From assembly GCA_019348445.1 (NCBI GenBank), contig JAHWJK010000068.1:1-8858 (forward strand): a DNA stretch of 8,858 nt, read 5' to 3'. Position 1 is the first letter of the stretch. Each line of letters opens with the position of its first letter. The notes beneath the pieces are model-generated. The model worked only from the letters and a program-made list of their open reading frames with translations, was not told where the DNA came from and did not search any database. The position numbers and the translations under genes were made by a program. Below, piece after piece: positions 1 through 5,098 of this stretch. This stretch comes from Actinomycetota bacterium. Its GTDB lineage: Bacteria > Actinomycetota > CADDZG01 > WHSQ01.

Positions 1-1
1 G

Positions 2-28
2 GACGAGTTCATCGGGCCGAAATCCTGA
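2..28 (+). CDS. Possible 3' end of an upstream gene (partial)
   Basis: Reading from base 2 gives eight sense codons, DEFIGPKS, then TGA at 26-28. Seven of these eight codons end in G or C, matching the coding bias of the window. The competing frame from base 1 (stop at 37-39) has only five of twelve. The piece is too short for any functional call, and non-coding origin cannot be excluded. Confidence 0.3.
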   Translation, partial: DEFIGPKS

Positions 29-72
29 GTTTTCTCTAAGACGGCGGTTATCGGCTGCTCCGCGTTAGCCTG

Positions 73-1380
73 ATGGTTATGGGGAAAATCGGACGTATCG
101 GCTTTCTGCGCGCCTGCGCTGTGGCCGTCGTCGCCGTAATGGTGGCGGCTACCCCCGCGGTCGCGACGCCAAAGGTCGGCAAGTACGGCCGCGCTATCGA
201 CCCGATCCCCGGCTACGACGGCGCGAGCAAGTGCGACCCCGACCCCGAGCCCGGCGTCGTCGCCTTCCAGCAGATGGTTCTGCGCGCGTATCCCGGCACC
301 GGCGCCGGAAGCATCAGCCGGCCCTGCTCTGGATCGGCCACCAGCGAGCACCATGAAGGACGCGCGTGGGACTGGGGTGTTAACGCCGGGATCCGGTCGC
401 AGAAGCGCAAAGCCGACGAGCTGATCGCGTGGTTGATCAAGAGAGACCAATGGGGGAACGCGCGCGCGATGGCGCGGCGCACCGGCGTCATGTACCTCAT
501 CTGGAACCGCCGCATCTGGTTCCCGTGGAGCGGCTGGGAGGTCTACTGCGAACAGAAGAAACGCGGTTGCGTAGACCCCGACGACGGCAGTCTGCGATCT
601 CCGCACACCGACCACGTCCATTTCAGCTTCACCTGGAAGGGCGCGCTCAAGAAGACGACCTTCTGGAAGCGGTCACGGTCGTACATCGCAGCGATAGAGC
701 CCGAGCGCACGAGCACCGGTTACTGGCTGCTGGGTCGTAATGGGAGCGTGTTCGCGGAAGACGCGGGGTATTACGGCTCGACAGAACACCGATTCTCGAA
801 GAGCCCCTACATCGCCCTCGCGTCGCTGCCGGGTTCGAACGGCTACTGGATGCTCACCGCGAACGGGCGCGTGACGGCCATGGGGGGCGCGCGCCGGCAT
901 GGAGGCATCACCGACAAGAAGAGACGCGCCGTCGACATCGAAGCAACGCCGACGGGATCGGGATACTGGATCGTGACGCGCAACGGCCGCGTCTATCCGT
1001 TCGGTAGCGCCGACCAGTTCGGTGACGCGCGCAAGCGCGACACGGAGATCATCGGCATGACCGTGACTTCGTCCGGCCGCGGTTACTGGCTCCTGACGGC
1101 TGAGGGCAACGTTCTCGCCTATGGGGACGCGAGGGATCACGGGCAGCTCGAAGGCGACGCGGTCCCCGTCGACATCGCGGCTACGCCTAGTGGACGCGGC
1201 TATTGGGTCGTGACGGACACGGGCCGCGTGCGGGCGTTCGGCGACGCGAGACGCTTCGGCGACCTCTCCGACAAAACGCTCCGGACGCCGATCAGCGGGA
1301 TCGCTCCGACGCCGAGCGGACGCGGCTACCGGTTGGTGACGAAGCTGGGACGAGTCTTCAACTTCGGAGACGCCACTTAG
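73..1380 (+). CDS. Secreted LAS/M15-like metallopeptidase domain with six C-terminal GYW repeats
   Basis: Seen: a signal peptide (basic start, hydrophobic residues about 13-26, likely AVA|T cleavage after residue 31). A globular domain at about 35-200 carries S91-x-H93-x-x-G96-x-A98-x-D100 and D180-H181-x-H183. Known: SxHxxGxAxD plus (D/E)xHxH is the zinc and catalytic signature of LAS/M15-type peptidases (VanY-like or ARB_07466-like), which usually cleave peptidoglycan peptides. Residues 205-435 hold six repeats of 39-42 residues, with GYW at 216, 257, 297, 337 and 376 and GYR at 418, each followed by a G-R-V and a GDA/GSA-like turn. These are probably one-blade beta-propeller-like units. 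Inference: a secreted wall hydrolase with a carbohydrate- or wall-binding repeat domain. Cysteines 54, 85, 159 and 166 could form disulfides. There is no clear Shine-Dalgarno; ATG 79 (third codon) is an alternative start. The substrate is unknown. Confidence 0.87.
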   Translation: MVMGKIGRIGFLRACAVAVVAVMVAATPAVATPKVGKYGRAIDPIPGYDGASKCDPDPEPGVVAFQQMVLRAYPGTGAGSISRPCSGSATSEHHEGRAWDWGVNAGIRSQKRKADELIAWLIKRDQWGNARAMARRTGVMYLIWNRRIWFPWSGWEVYCEQKKRGCVDPDDGSLRSPHTDHVHFSFTWKGALKKTTFWKRSRSYIAAIEPERTSTGYWLLGRNGSVFAEDAGYYGSTEHRFSKSPYIALASLPGSNGYWMLTANGRVTAMGGARRHGGITDKKRRAVDIEATPTGSGYWIVTRNGRVYPFGSADQFGDARKRDTEIIGMTVTSSGRGYWLLTAEGNVLAYGDARDHGQLEGDAVPVDIAATPSGRGYWVVTDTGRVRAFGDARRFGDLSDKTLRTPISGIAPTPSGRGYRLVTKLGRVFNFGDAT

Positions 1381-1394
1381 AGATTCCTGGTTTC

Positions 1395-1453
1395 GCGCTC
1401 TCGATTCGGGGGAACAACCCAAGCACCAATCGTTGGGATAACGGAGAGAGCGC
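1395..1453 (+). promoter_or_regulatory. Candidate foldable leader before the 38-residue ORF
   Basis: GCGCTCTC at 1395-1402 is the exact reverse complement of GAGAGCGC at 1446-1453. Between them CCCAA (1418-1422) can pair with TTGGG (1433-1437). The 3' arm overlaps the purine-rich ribosome-binding stretch GGAGAG (1443-1448) in front of ATG 1456, so folding would mask it. No U-run follows, so it does not look like an intrinsic terminator. An 8-bp arm can arise by chance in GC-rich DNA; the regulatory role is inference. Confidence 0.3.
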
Positions 1454-1455
1454 CC

Positions 1456-1572
1456 ATGGACCGGTCTGATTCTCCCGACGTCCTGATCCTTCAGGATGGA
1501 GACGAGGTGCTGTGTCTCGTCCCCTTCGAACTCGACTCGGACCTGCTCGGCTACGACGACTCTTCTTTCTAG
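1456..1572 (+). CDS. Possible acidic microprotein (38 residues), unknown function
   Basis: A short open frame starts at ATG 1456 with GGAGAG at 1443-1448, seven bases upstream, and ends with TAG at 1570-1572. About 73 percent of its codons end in G or C, as expected for real genes here. The product has 11 Asp/Glu and one Arg, one Cys (residue 20), no membrane segment, and a central hydrophobic stretch from V9 to L26 that alternates like a beta-hairpin, followed by an acidic tail ending DDSSF. It sits alone between the peptidase gene and the tail-anchored protein gene, 38 bases before the latter. I do not recognise a family. It could be a real small protein or a chance frame in leader RNA. Confidence 0.42.
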   Translation: MDRSDSPDVLILQDGDEVLCLVPFELDSDLLGYDDSSF

Positions 1573-1610
1573 GCGCGTCCGCCGAAGGGGCCCCCGGTTA
1601 GGTTTGGCCC

Positions 1611-2099
1611 ATGACCGAGCGCGAGCAGTGGCGGTTCCAGTGGCCGGACGGCACGTGGATCCGGTGGAACCCTCAAACGCAGTCGTGGGAGAAGGAGGAC
1701 CAGGGTGCGTCCAGGTCGATTGCTGCTGCGCCGGTCTCGCCGCCGCGCTCTTCGCCCGGCGCCCCAGCACCCGAGAGGCCGCCTGCGTCATCGGGAGCCG
1801 GGTGGCAACCGGTTGCTAACCGCGACGCGATCGCTCCTCCACCGGCAGCCGAAGAACCCGCCGCGCCGGCTCAGGCGGCCGATGTGGCAGAAGAGCCTCC
1901 GCGCCCGCAAGAAACGACATCTCGCGAGGCAGACACGGCCGTCGCTGCGCCACCTCGGTCTCCGCGGCCGTCGGCACGTGACGTCCTTCCACCTCAACGA
2001 GAGCCCGAACGACCCGGAGGTTCGCTGTGGCCGACGGTCGTTGCCGGCGCGGTCGTCGGCGTAGGCGTCGGCCTGTTGCTCTCTGCCGTGATCCGGTAG
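1611..2099 (+). CDS. Trp-rich N-terminus, Pro/Ala-rich linker, C-terminal membrane anchor protein
   Basis: Seen: a 162-residue protein in three parts. Residues 1-30 contain W7, W11, W16, W19 and W26 around a WPDGTW turn, reminiscent of short actinobacterial WW/DUF2510-like beta motifs, although the family is not certain. Residues 35-135 are low-complexity, rich in Pro, Ala, Glu and Arg, and probably disordered. Residues 139-160 form one hydrophobic glycine-rich helix, with only IR after it. There is no N-terminal signal peptide, so a tail-anchored topology with the Trp-rich part in the cytoplasm is likely. The ATG has only a weak AGG about eight bases upstream. It lies between the microprotein and the MPQTG protein, in a run of envelope-associated genes. 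Function unknown. A coding call is supported by frame length, domain logic and neighbours, not by a named family. Confidence 0.75.
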   Translation: MTEREQWRFQWPDGTWIRWNPQTQSWEKEDQGASRSIAAAPVSPPRSSPGAPAPERPPASSGAGWQPVANRDAIAPPPAAEEPAAPAQAADVAEEPPRPQETTSREADTAVAAPPRSPRPSARDVLPPQREPERPGGSLWPTVVAGAVVGVGVGLLLSAVIR

Positions 2100-2122
2100 A
2101 GACTCGCACCCCGTCGACGGCA

Positions 2123-2137
2123 AGGAGGCGCACGATC
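2123..2137 (+). promoter_or_regulatory. Strong Shine-Dalgarno (AGGAGG) followed by ATC, not ATG/GTG/TTG
   Basis: AGGAGG at 2123-2128 is followed after six bases by ATC at 2135-2137, in frame with the MPQTG protein. Between the preceding stop (2097-2099) and ATG 2165 there is no ATG, GTG, TTG or CTG in any frame. Starting at the ATC would add ten residues, including a GRRE pair that supplies the positive n-region the ATG 2165 form lacks. This is either a rare AUC start, a base error, or a ribosome-binding site left over from a lost start. Confidence 0.5.
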
Positions 2138-2164
2138 ACTCGGACGAACTTCGGACGAAGAGAG

Positions 2165-2476
2165 ATGCTCGCTCTCGCGGCCGCGTTCGCGCTGCTGCTA
2201 CTCCTCCTCCAAGCGCTGCATGTGTCGGACGAAGCGATCGCGCAAGCGTCGAAGGACAAGAAAAGAGACGACATCGGTTCGCTCGTCGCATCGGGAGACT
2301 CGGTCGAGGGCAAGACGACGGGCAAGGGCAAAGCGTCCCAAGGACCCGCGGCGATGCCGCAGACCGGTACTGGCGTAGAAGCCCCGCTCCAGCTTGGGAT
2401 GGTTCTGCTCCTCGACGGTGCTCTGGCTTTCCTCGTCGCATCCCGCCGGTACCCGCGTCCGCATCCGCCGACCTGA
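2165..2476 (+). CDS. Small secreted protein with an LPXTG-like (MPQTG) C-terminal sorting signal
   Basis: From ATG 2165 the product is 103 residues. Residues 1-20 are a hydrophobic signal-peptide core, 21-63 a short polar Lys/Gly/Ser-rich stretch, then MPQTG at 64-68, a hydrophobic segment at about 75-92, and a basic tail starting RRYPR. Known: an LPXTG-type motif, hydrophobic span and positive tail in that order form a sortase cell-wall sorting signal. Met instead of Leu at position 1 is a variant. The exposed part after processing would be only about 40 residues. The start is uncertain: AGGAGG at 2123-2128 points to an in-frame ATC at 2135, which would give 113 residues and an RR-containing n-region, while ATG 2165 has only purine-rich GAAGAGAG directly before it. 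It ends 11 bases before the next gene. No sortase gene is in the window. Wall anchoring is inference; a two-helix membrane protein is the alternative. Confidence 0.68.
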   Translation: MLALAAAFALLLLLLQALHVSDEAIAQASKDKKRDDIGSLVASGDSVEGKTTGKGKASQGPAAMPQTGTGVEAPLQLGMVLLLDGALAFLVASRRYPRPHPPT

Positions 2477-2487
2477 GCTAGACATCG

Positions 2488-3090
2488 ATGGAACGCGCGG
2501 GCGTCTTCGGTCTAGTCGCGCTCGTCGTCGCGGCGCTCACGTTTGTCGTCGTGAATGGAGACGAGCGATCCGGCGAGACTCTCAACGGTAACGACGTGGA
2601 GATTCGCTCTCCAGAAGAACCTGCCGGGTCGCCTTCGGTCGAAGAATCCCCGACGCAAGATGTGGCTGAAGTTCCACCCGGTTTCGAGCCGTATCGCAAC
2701 CGCGCCGGCTATTCGTTCGCGTATCCGGAGGCGTGGAATCTCGACCAGCGCGGCACCGCGGTCGAGATCCTGGCCCCCGATGCCTCGGTCGCGATGAGCT
2801 TCGGCGTCGCGCCGAGCGGTGACGTCCGGACCGGGATGGGAAAGTTGCTCGACGCGCTCGAGGACCGGTACGACGTCCAGGAGGTGCGCGGTCCTAGTCC
2901 TGCAACGGTCGGCACGACCGACGGTGTCTCAGTGATGGGCGAGGCCATCAATGACGACAACGTTCGCATCGACTTCACCGCGTTCGTGGTCGACGGTGGG
3001 TCGGGTAACTATGCGATCACGGTCTTCGCCGCGGCTACGGTCGACGCTCGAGAGATCCGAACGGTTCTCGATTCGTTCACGACGTTGTAG
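2488..3090 (+). CDS. Membrane-anchored PsbP/DUF1795-like protein
   Basis: Seen: 200 residues with one N-terminal hydrophobic helix (about 6-23), an acidic Ser/Pro/Glu-rich linker (25-65), and a compact domain at 68-200. That domain opens with YRNRAGYSFAYPEAW, continues with an alternating strand pattern, and ends with a strand (YAITVFAAA) and a final helix ending VLDSFTTL. Known: a G-Y/F-S-F-x-Y-P-x-x-W opening and an I-x-x-S-F ending are typical of PsbP/Mog1/DUF1795-type folds in bacterial envelope proteins. The linker and anchor suggest it is held outside the membrane. An in-frame TAG at 2479-2481 makes ATG 2488 the first possible start. No Shine-Dalgarno is visible, so translation may be coupled to the gene ending 11 bases upstream. 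The fold assignment is by pattern only; ligand and role are unknown. Confidence 0.82.
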   Translation: MERAGVFGLVALVVAALTFVVVNGDERSGETLNGNDVEIRSPEEPAGSPSVEESPTQDVAEVPPGFEPYRNRAGYSFAYPEAWNLDQRGTAVEILAPDASVAMSFGVAPSGDVRTGMGKLLDALEDRYDVQEVRGPSPATVGTTDGVSVMGEAINDDNVRIDFTAFVVDGGSGNYAITVFAAATVDAREIRTVLDSFTTL

Positions 3091-3128
3091 CCCGGCCACC
3101 ACCGACCAGCCCCAACGGCGAGAGAGAC

Positions 3129-3752
3129 ATGATGAAACGGTTAGGCGTCATCCTCGTCGTACTACTGGCGTTGCTCGTCGTTGCCGACTACCTGGTCCGT
3201 GCCGCCGCCGAGAACGCGGTAGCGAACTTGATCGACAAACGCGTTGCTCTGCAGGGAGAGACGGACGTCGATCTCGGGAGCTTCCCCTTCTTGCTCTCGA
3301 TGGTTCGAGGCGATTTCGACGAGGTGACTATCGACCTCGCGTCGGCTTCGGAGGGGCGTTTGGTCGTAGAAGACATCCATCTGACGCTGGACGATGTGGA
3401 AGTCGAACCGTTCGAGCTTGTGGCAGGCCGAGGCAATCTCCGCGCTCGATCGCTTCGAGGGCGGGGAGTGATATCCGAGGCAACCCTCGACGACACGATC
3501 TCCGCCACGGATCCCGACCTCGACGTCGCGATCGCGAAAGGAAAGATCGCGGTGTCACGCGGGGCCGTGACGGTCCCCGCTACCGCCGTCGTTGCCGTGA
3601 ACAGATTGCTGCTCTCGGCCGGGGGGGCGATCGGTCCCGTCGAGATCCCGCTTCCCGCTCTGTTACCCGACGTGCGCTTCTCGTCGTTGCGCGCGGAGCG
3701 CGGCCGACTGGTGCTCGGTGTCACCGCATCGCACGTGACGATCCGGCCCTAG
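3129..3752 (+). CDS. DUF2993 / LmeA-like phospholipid-binding envelope protein
   Basis: Seen: 207 residues. An N-terminal hydrophobic signal or anchor (about 5-20) is followed by RAAAENAVANLIDKRV, then SFPFLLSMVRGDFDEVTID at 51-69, and beta-rich sequence to the end. Known: the G/S-FPFL-x-x-x-x-x-G-x-[FY]-D-x-V motif after a short amphipathic N-terminal helix is the hallmark of DUF2993. Its mycobacterial member LmeA is a periplasmic phospholipid-binding protein needed for normal lipomannan/mannan elongation. Inference: a lipid-binding, perhaps lipoglycan-supporting, envelope protein here too. Two ATG codons (3129 and 3132) follow purine-rich GAGAGAGA. It is the last gene of the plus-strand run, 38 bases after the PsbP-like gene, and its stop overlaps that of the convergent gene in a shared CTAG. 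Length fits the family; the exact lipid is unknown. Confidence 0.87.
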   Translation: MMKRLGVILVVLLALLVVADYLVRAAAENAVANLIDKRVALQGETDVDLGSFPFLLSMVRGDFDEVTIDLASASEGRLVVEDIHLTLDDVEVEPFELVAGRGNLRARSLRGRGVISEATLDDTISATDPDLDVAIAKGKIAVSRGAVTVPATAVVAVNRLLLSAGGAIGPVEIPLPALLPDVRFSSLRAERGRLVLGVTASHVTIRP

Positions 3753-4111
3753 AGCTTGAAATCACCCGAGGTCGGCTCGGAGGCAGATGTCTCCGACGAT
3801 GCCGCGTCGGTGTGCGTGACGGGCGACTCAGGCGTTGAAGTGGCGGCCGGCGACGCGCTCGCAGAGGGCTGGGCCAATCCTGCGATCTGCGCTTCGATCC
3901 CTCTCATCTCTTCGACGATCCCATCGATCCCGCCCGCGGGTGCGCCGTTGGCACGCTCGTTGTAGACGGCGTAGCCGAGTTGCTTCGCTAGGCCATCCAG
4001 TTTGCTCTGAAGCTGGGTTTGCTCGATCTTCGCTTGGGCCTGCGAGGTGGCGACCTTTGCCTGACTCGCGGCGTCTTGCGCAGCCGATTTGACCTTGTCC
4101 ATGAACCCCAC
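3749..4111 (-). CDS. Small helical MGFMDK-type coiled-coil protein
   Basis: Starting at GTG 4111 gives 120 residues beginning MGFMDKVKSAAQDAASQAK. A complete Shine-Dalgarno AAGGAGG (4118-4124 on the minus strand) lies six bases upstream. TTG 4117 abuts the Shine-Dalgarno and ATG 4102 is too far, so GTG is preferred. Residues 1-50 form an Ala/Gln/Lys-rich helix with heptad-like spacing; about 60-80 (GGIDGIVEEMRGIEAQIAGL) form a second helix; 81-120 are a Ser/Thr/Ala/Pro disordered tail. Known: short actinobacterial proteins starting MGF(L/M)DK(A/V)K with a helical hairpin are common but poorly characterised. No signal peptide or membrane span is visible, so it is probably cytoplasmic. It diverges from the AIM24 gene and may share its regulatory region. 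Function unknown. Confidence 0.8.
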   Translation of the reverse strand: MGFMDKVKSAAQDAASQAKVATSQAQAKIEQTQLQSKLDGLAKQLGYAVYNERANGAPAGGIDGIVEEMRGIEAQIAGLAQPSASASPAATSTPESPVTHTDAASSETSASEPTSGDFKL

Positions 4112-4117
4112 GTGCAA

Positions 4118-4124
4118 CCTCCTT
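4118..4124 (-). promoter_or_regulatory. Shine-Dalgarno deciding the GTG 4111 start
   Basis: On the minus strand AAGGAGG is followed by T, matching the 16S rRNA tail over eight bases. It lies six bases before GTG 4111, which fixes the start of the coiled-coil protein and yields the family-typical MGFMDK N-terminus. Confidence 0.8.
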
Positions 4125-4156
4125 ATCTCGACCCGAGGTCCCCGACCATAGTCCTC

Positions 4157-4172
4157 GTCGGCGGAAGCCGAC
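4157..4172. other. Perfect hairpin in the divergent intergenic region
   Basis: GTCGGC (4157-4162), loop GGAA, and GCCGAC (4167-4172) form a perfect 6-bp stem with a GNRA-type loop on the plus strand. A second small stem, TCCCC (4191-4195) with GGGGA (4201-4205), lies downstream. Both are in the 141-base space between two divergent starts. They could be an operator-like dyad or a 5' UTR hairpin. No convincing -35/-10 pair was found on either strand. Confidence 0.35.
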
Positions 4173-4240
4173 CAGAGGTTTTCCTCGCGATCCCCCTACC
4201 GGGGACGGTCGTGCGTCGATAGCGTCGGTCGCAACGAGAA

Positions 4241-4247
4241 GAGGAGG
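4241..4247 (+). promoter_or_regulatory. Shine-Dalgarno for the AIM24-family gene
   Basis: GAGGAGG lies five bases before GTG 4253 and supports that non-ATG start. Confidence 0.75.
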
Positions 4248-4252
4248 ACGCT

Positions 4253-5056
4253 GTGATCAAGAACGAGATCAAGGGCACGGTCAACCAGATGGTGGTCTGC
4301 CAGGTCGATCCTGGGCAGACGGTTTACTGCGAGGCCGGCAAGTTCTTGTGGAAGACCGCGAACGTCGGGCTCGAAACGCGCTTCACGACGCCCGGCCAAG
4401 AAGAAGCGAACGAAGGCAAGGGGTTGTTCCAGAAGGCACTGTCGACCGCCGTCGAGGTCGGAAAGCGCCAGCTCGCGGGAGAGTCGGCTGCGTTCCAGTA
4501 CTTCACTCCGCAGGGCGGATCTGGTCTCGTCGCTTTTGCCGGGACGTTGCCCGGTGAGATGCGCGAGATCGTAATGGACGGGACGAAGGTGTGGACTGCC
4601 GAGAAGGACGCGTTCGTCGCCGCCGAGTCGACGGTCCATTTCGACATCCAGCTCGCAGGCTTCACCGCGGGACGCAAGGGTGGTGAGGGTTTCGTGCTCG
4701 AGAAGTTCACCGGCACGGGATCGTTGTTCGTCGCCGGCGCGGGCAACTTCATCGACCTCAATCCGGCCGATTACGGCGGCAAGATCCAGGTAGATACGGG
4801 CTGTGCGGTGGCATGGGACGACGGAATCACCTACACCGTCGAACGCATCGGAAAGCTGGACGCGCAGGGGATGAAGACGGCGTTCTTCGGAGGCGAGAGC
4901 TTCTCCTTAGCGACGTTCGAAGGCAACGGACAGGTGATCCTGCAATCCGTTTCCATGGTGGCGCTCGCCCGGACGTTGATGCACGCAGCCGGTCAGTCTT
5001 CGACGGAGGGGACTGCTGGGTCGATCAAGGGTTTGCTCGGCGGGAGCACCGACTGA
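4253..5056 (+). CDS. AIM24 family protein (TIGR00266-like)
   Basis: Seen: 267 residues, beta-rich, with no signal peptide or membrane span. It shows successive glycine-rich strand-turn units: EAGKFLW near 24, SGLVAFAGTLPGEM near 89-101, GEGFVLEKFTGTGSLFVAGAG near 144-163, QVDTGCAVAWDD near 179-190, and FFGGESFSLATFEGNGQVILQS near 211-232. Known: this double-stranded beta-helix arrangement, ending with the (F/L)-GGE and FxGxGxV-x-x-Q motifs, defines the AIM24/TIGR00266 family. The name comes from a yeast mitochondrial protein; the bacterial role is not established. A GTG start with GAGGAGG five bases upstream is clear. The gene diverges from the coiled-coil protein and is followed after 42 bases by the HEAIH membrane protein gene on the same strand. 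Residues 55-75 (a Glu/Lys-rich helix) and the Gly/Ser-rich C-terminus look like lineage-specific additions. Family call firm; function unknown. Confidence 0.92.
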   Translation: MIKNEIKGTVNQMVVCQVDPGQTVYCEAGKFLWKTANVGLETRFTTPGQEEANEGKGLFQKALSTAVEVGKRQLAGESAAFQYFTPQGGSGLVAFAGTLPGEMREIVMDGTKVWTAEKDAFVAAESTVHFDIQLAGFTAGRKGGEGFVLEKFTGTGSLFVAGAGNFIDLNPADYGGKIQVDTGCAVAWDDGITYTVERIGKLDAQGMKTAFFGGESFSLATFEGNGQVILQSVSMVALARTLMHAAGQSSTEGTAGSIKGLLGGSTD

Positions 5057-5062
5057 GCCACC

Positions 5063-5097
5063 CGCCGCGAGTCGCGGTGTCGGGAGCGAAGCCGCTC
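5063..5097 (+). other. Two tandem hairpins in the AIM24-HEAIH gene spacer
   Basis: Bases 5063-5069 pair with 5073-5079 (seven pairs, including one G-U, loop AGT). Bases 5084-5088 (GAGCG) pair with 5093-5097 (CGCTC), loop AAGC. The second stem contains part of the only Shine-Dalgarno-like sequence (GGGAG, 5082-5086) and ends one base before ATG 5099. No U-tract follows, so this is not a classic intrinsic terminator. It may lower translation of the downstream gene or mark an RNA processing site (inference). Confidence 0.4.
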
Positions 5098-5098
5098 G

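Noticed and set aside
673..1791. Long minus-strand open frame (372 codons) opposite the peptidase and microprotein
   Set aside because: The product is Arg-rich with no recognisable domain, and it lies opposite a gene with clear motifs and repeats. Such antisense frames are common in GC-rich DNA.
1816..2331. Minus-strand open frame of 171 codons opposite the tail-anchored and MPQTG genes
   Set aside because: No domain, no Shine-Dalgarno and low-complexity composition; the plus strand shows membrane helices and a sorting signal here.
2027..2476. Longer start (ATG 2027) for the MPQTG protein
   Set aside because: It would add a nonsense Arg-rich stretch overlapping the end of the upstream gene and place the signal peptide in the interior.
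3766..3780. CCGAG/CTCGG hairpin near the convergent stops as an intrinsic terminator
   Set aside because: A five-base stem inside coding sequence with no U-tract on either strand.
2951..3838. Plus-strand open frame of 295 codons across the DUF2993-like gene
   Set aside because: Very Arg-rich frame-shifted shadow of the PsbP-like and DUF2993-like genes, both of which carry recognisable domains in their own frames.
4102..4117. Alternative starts TTG 4117 and ATG 4102 for the coiled-coil protein
   Set aside because: TTG touches the Shine-Dalgarno with no spacing and ATG is 15 bases from it. GTG 4111 has six-base spacing and the family-like MGFMDK start.
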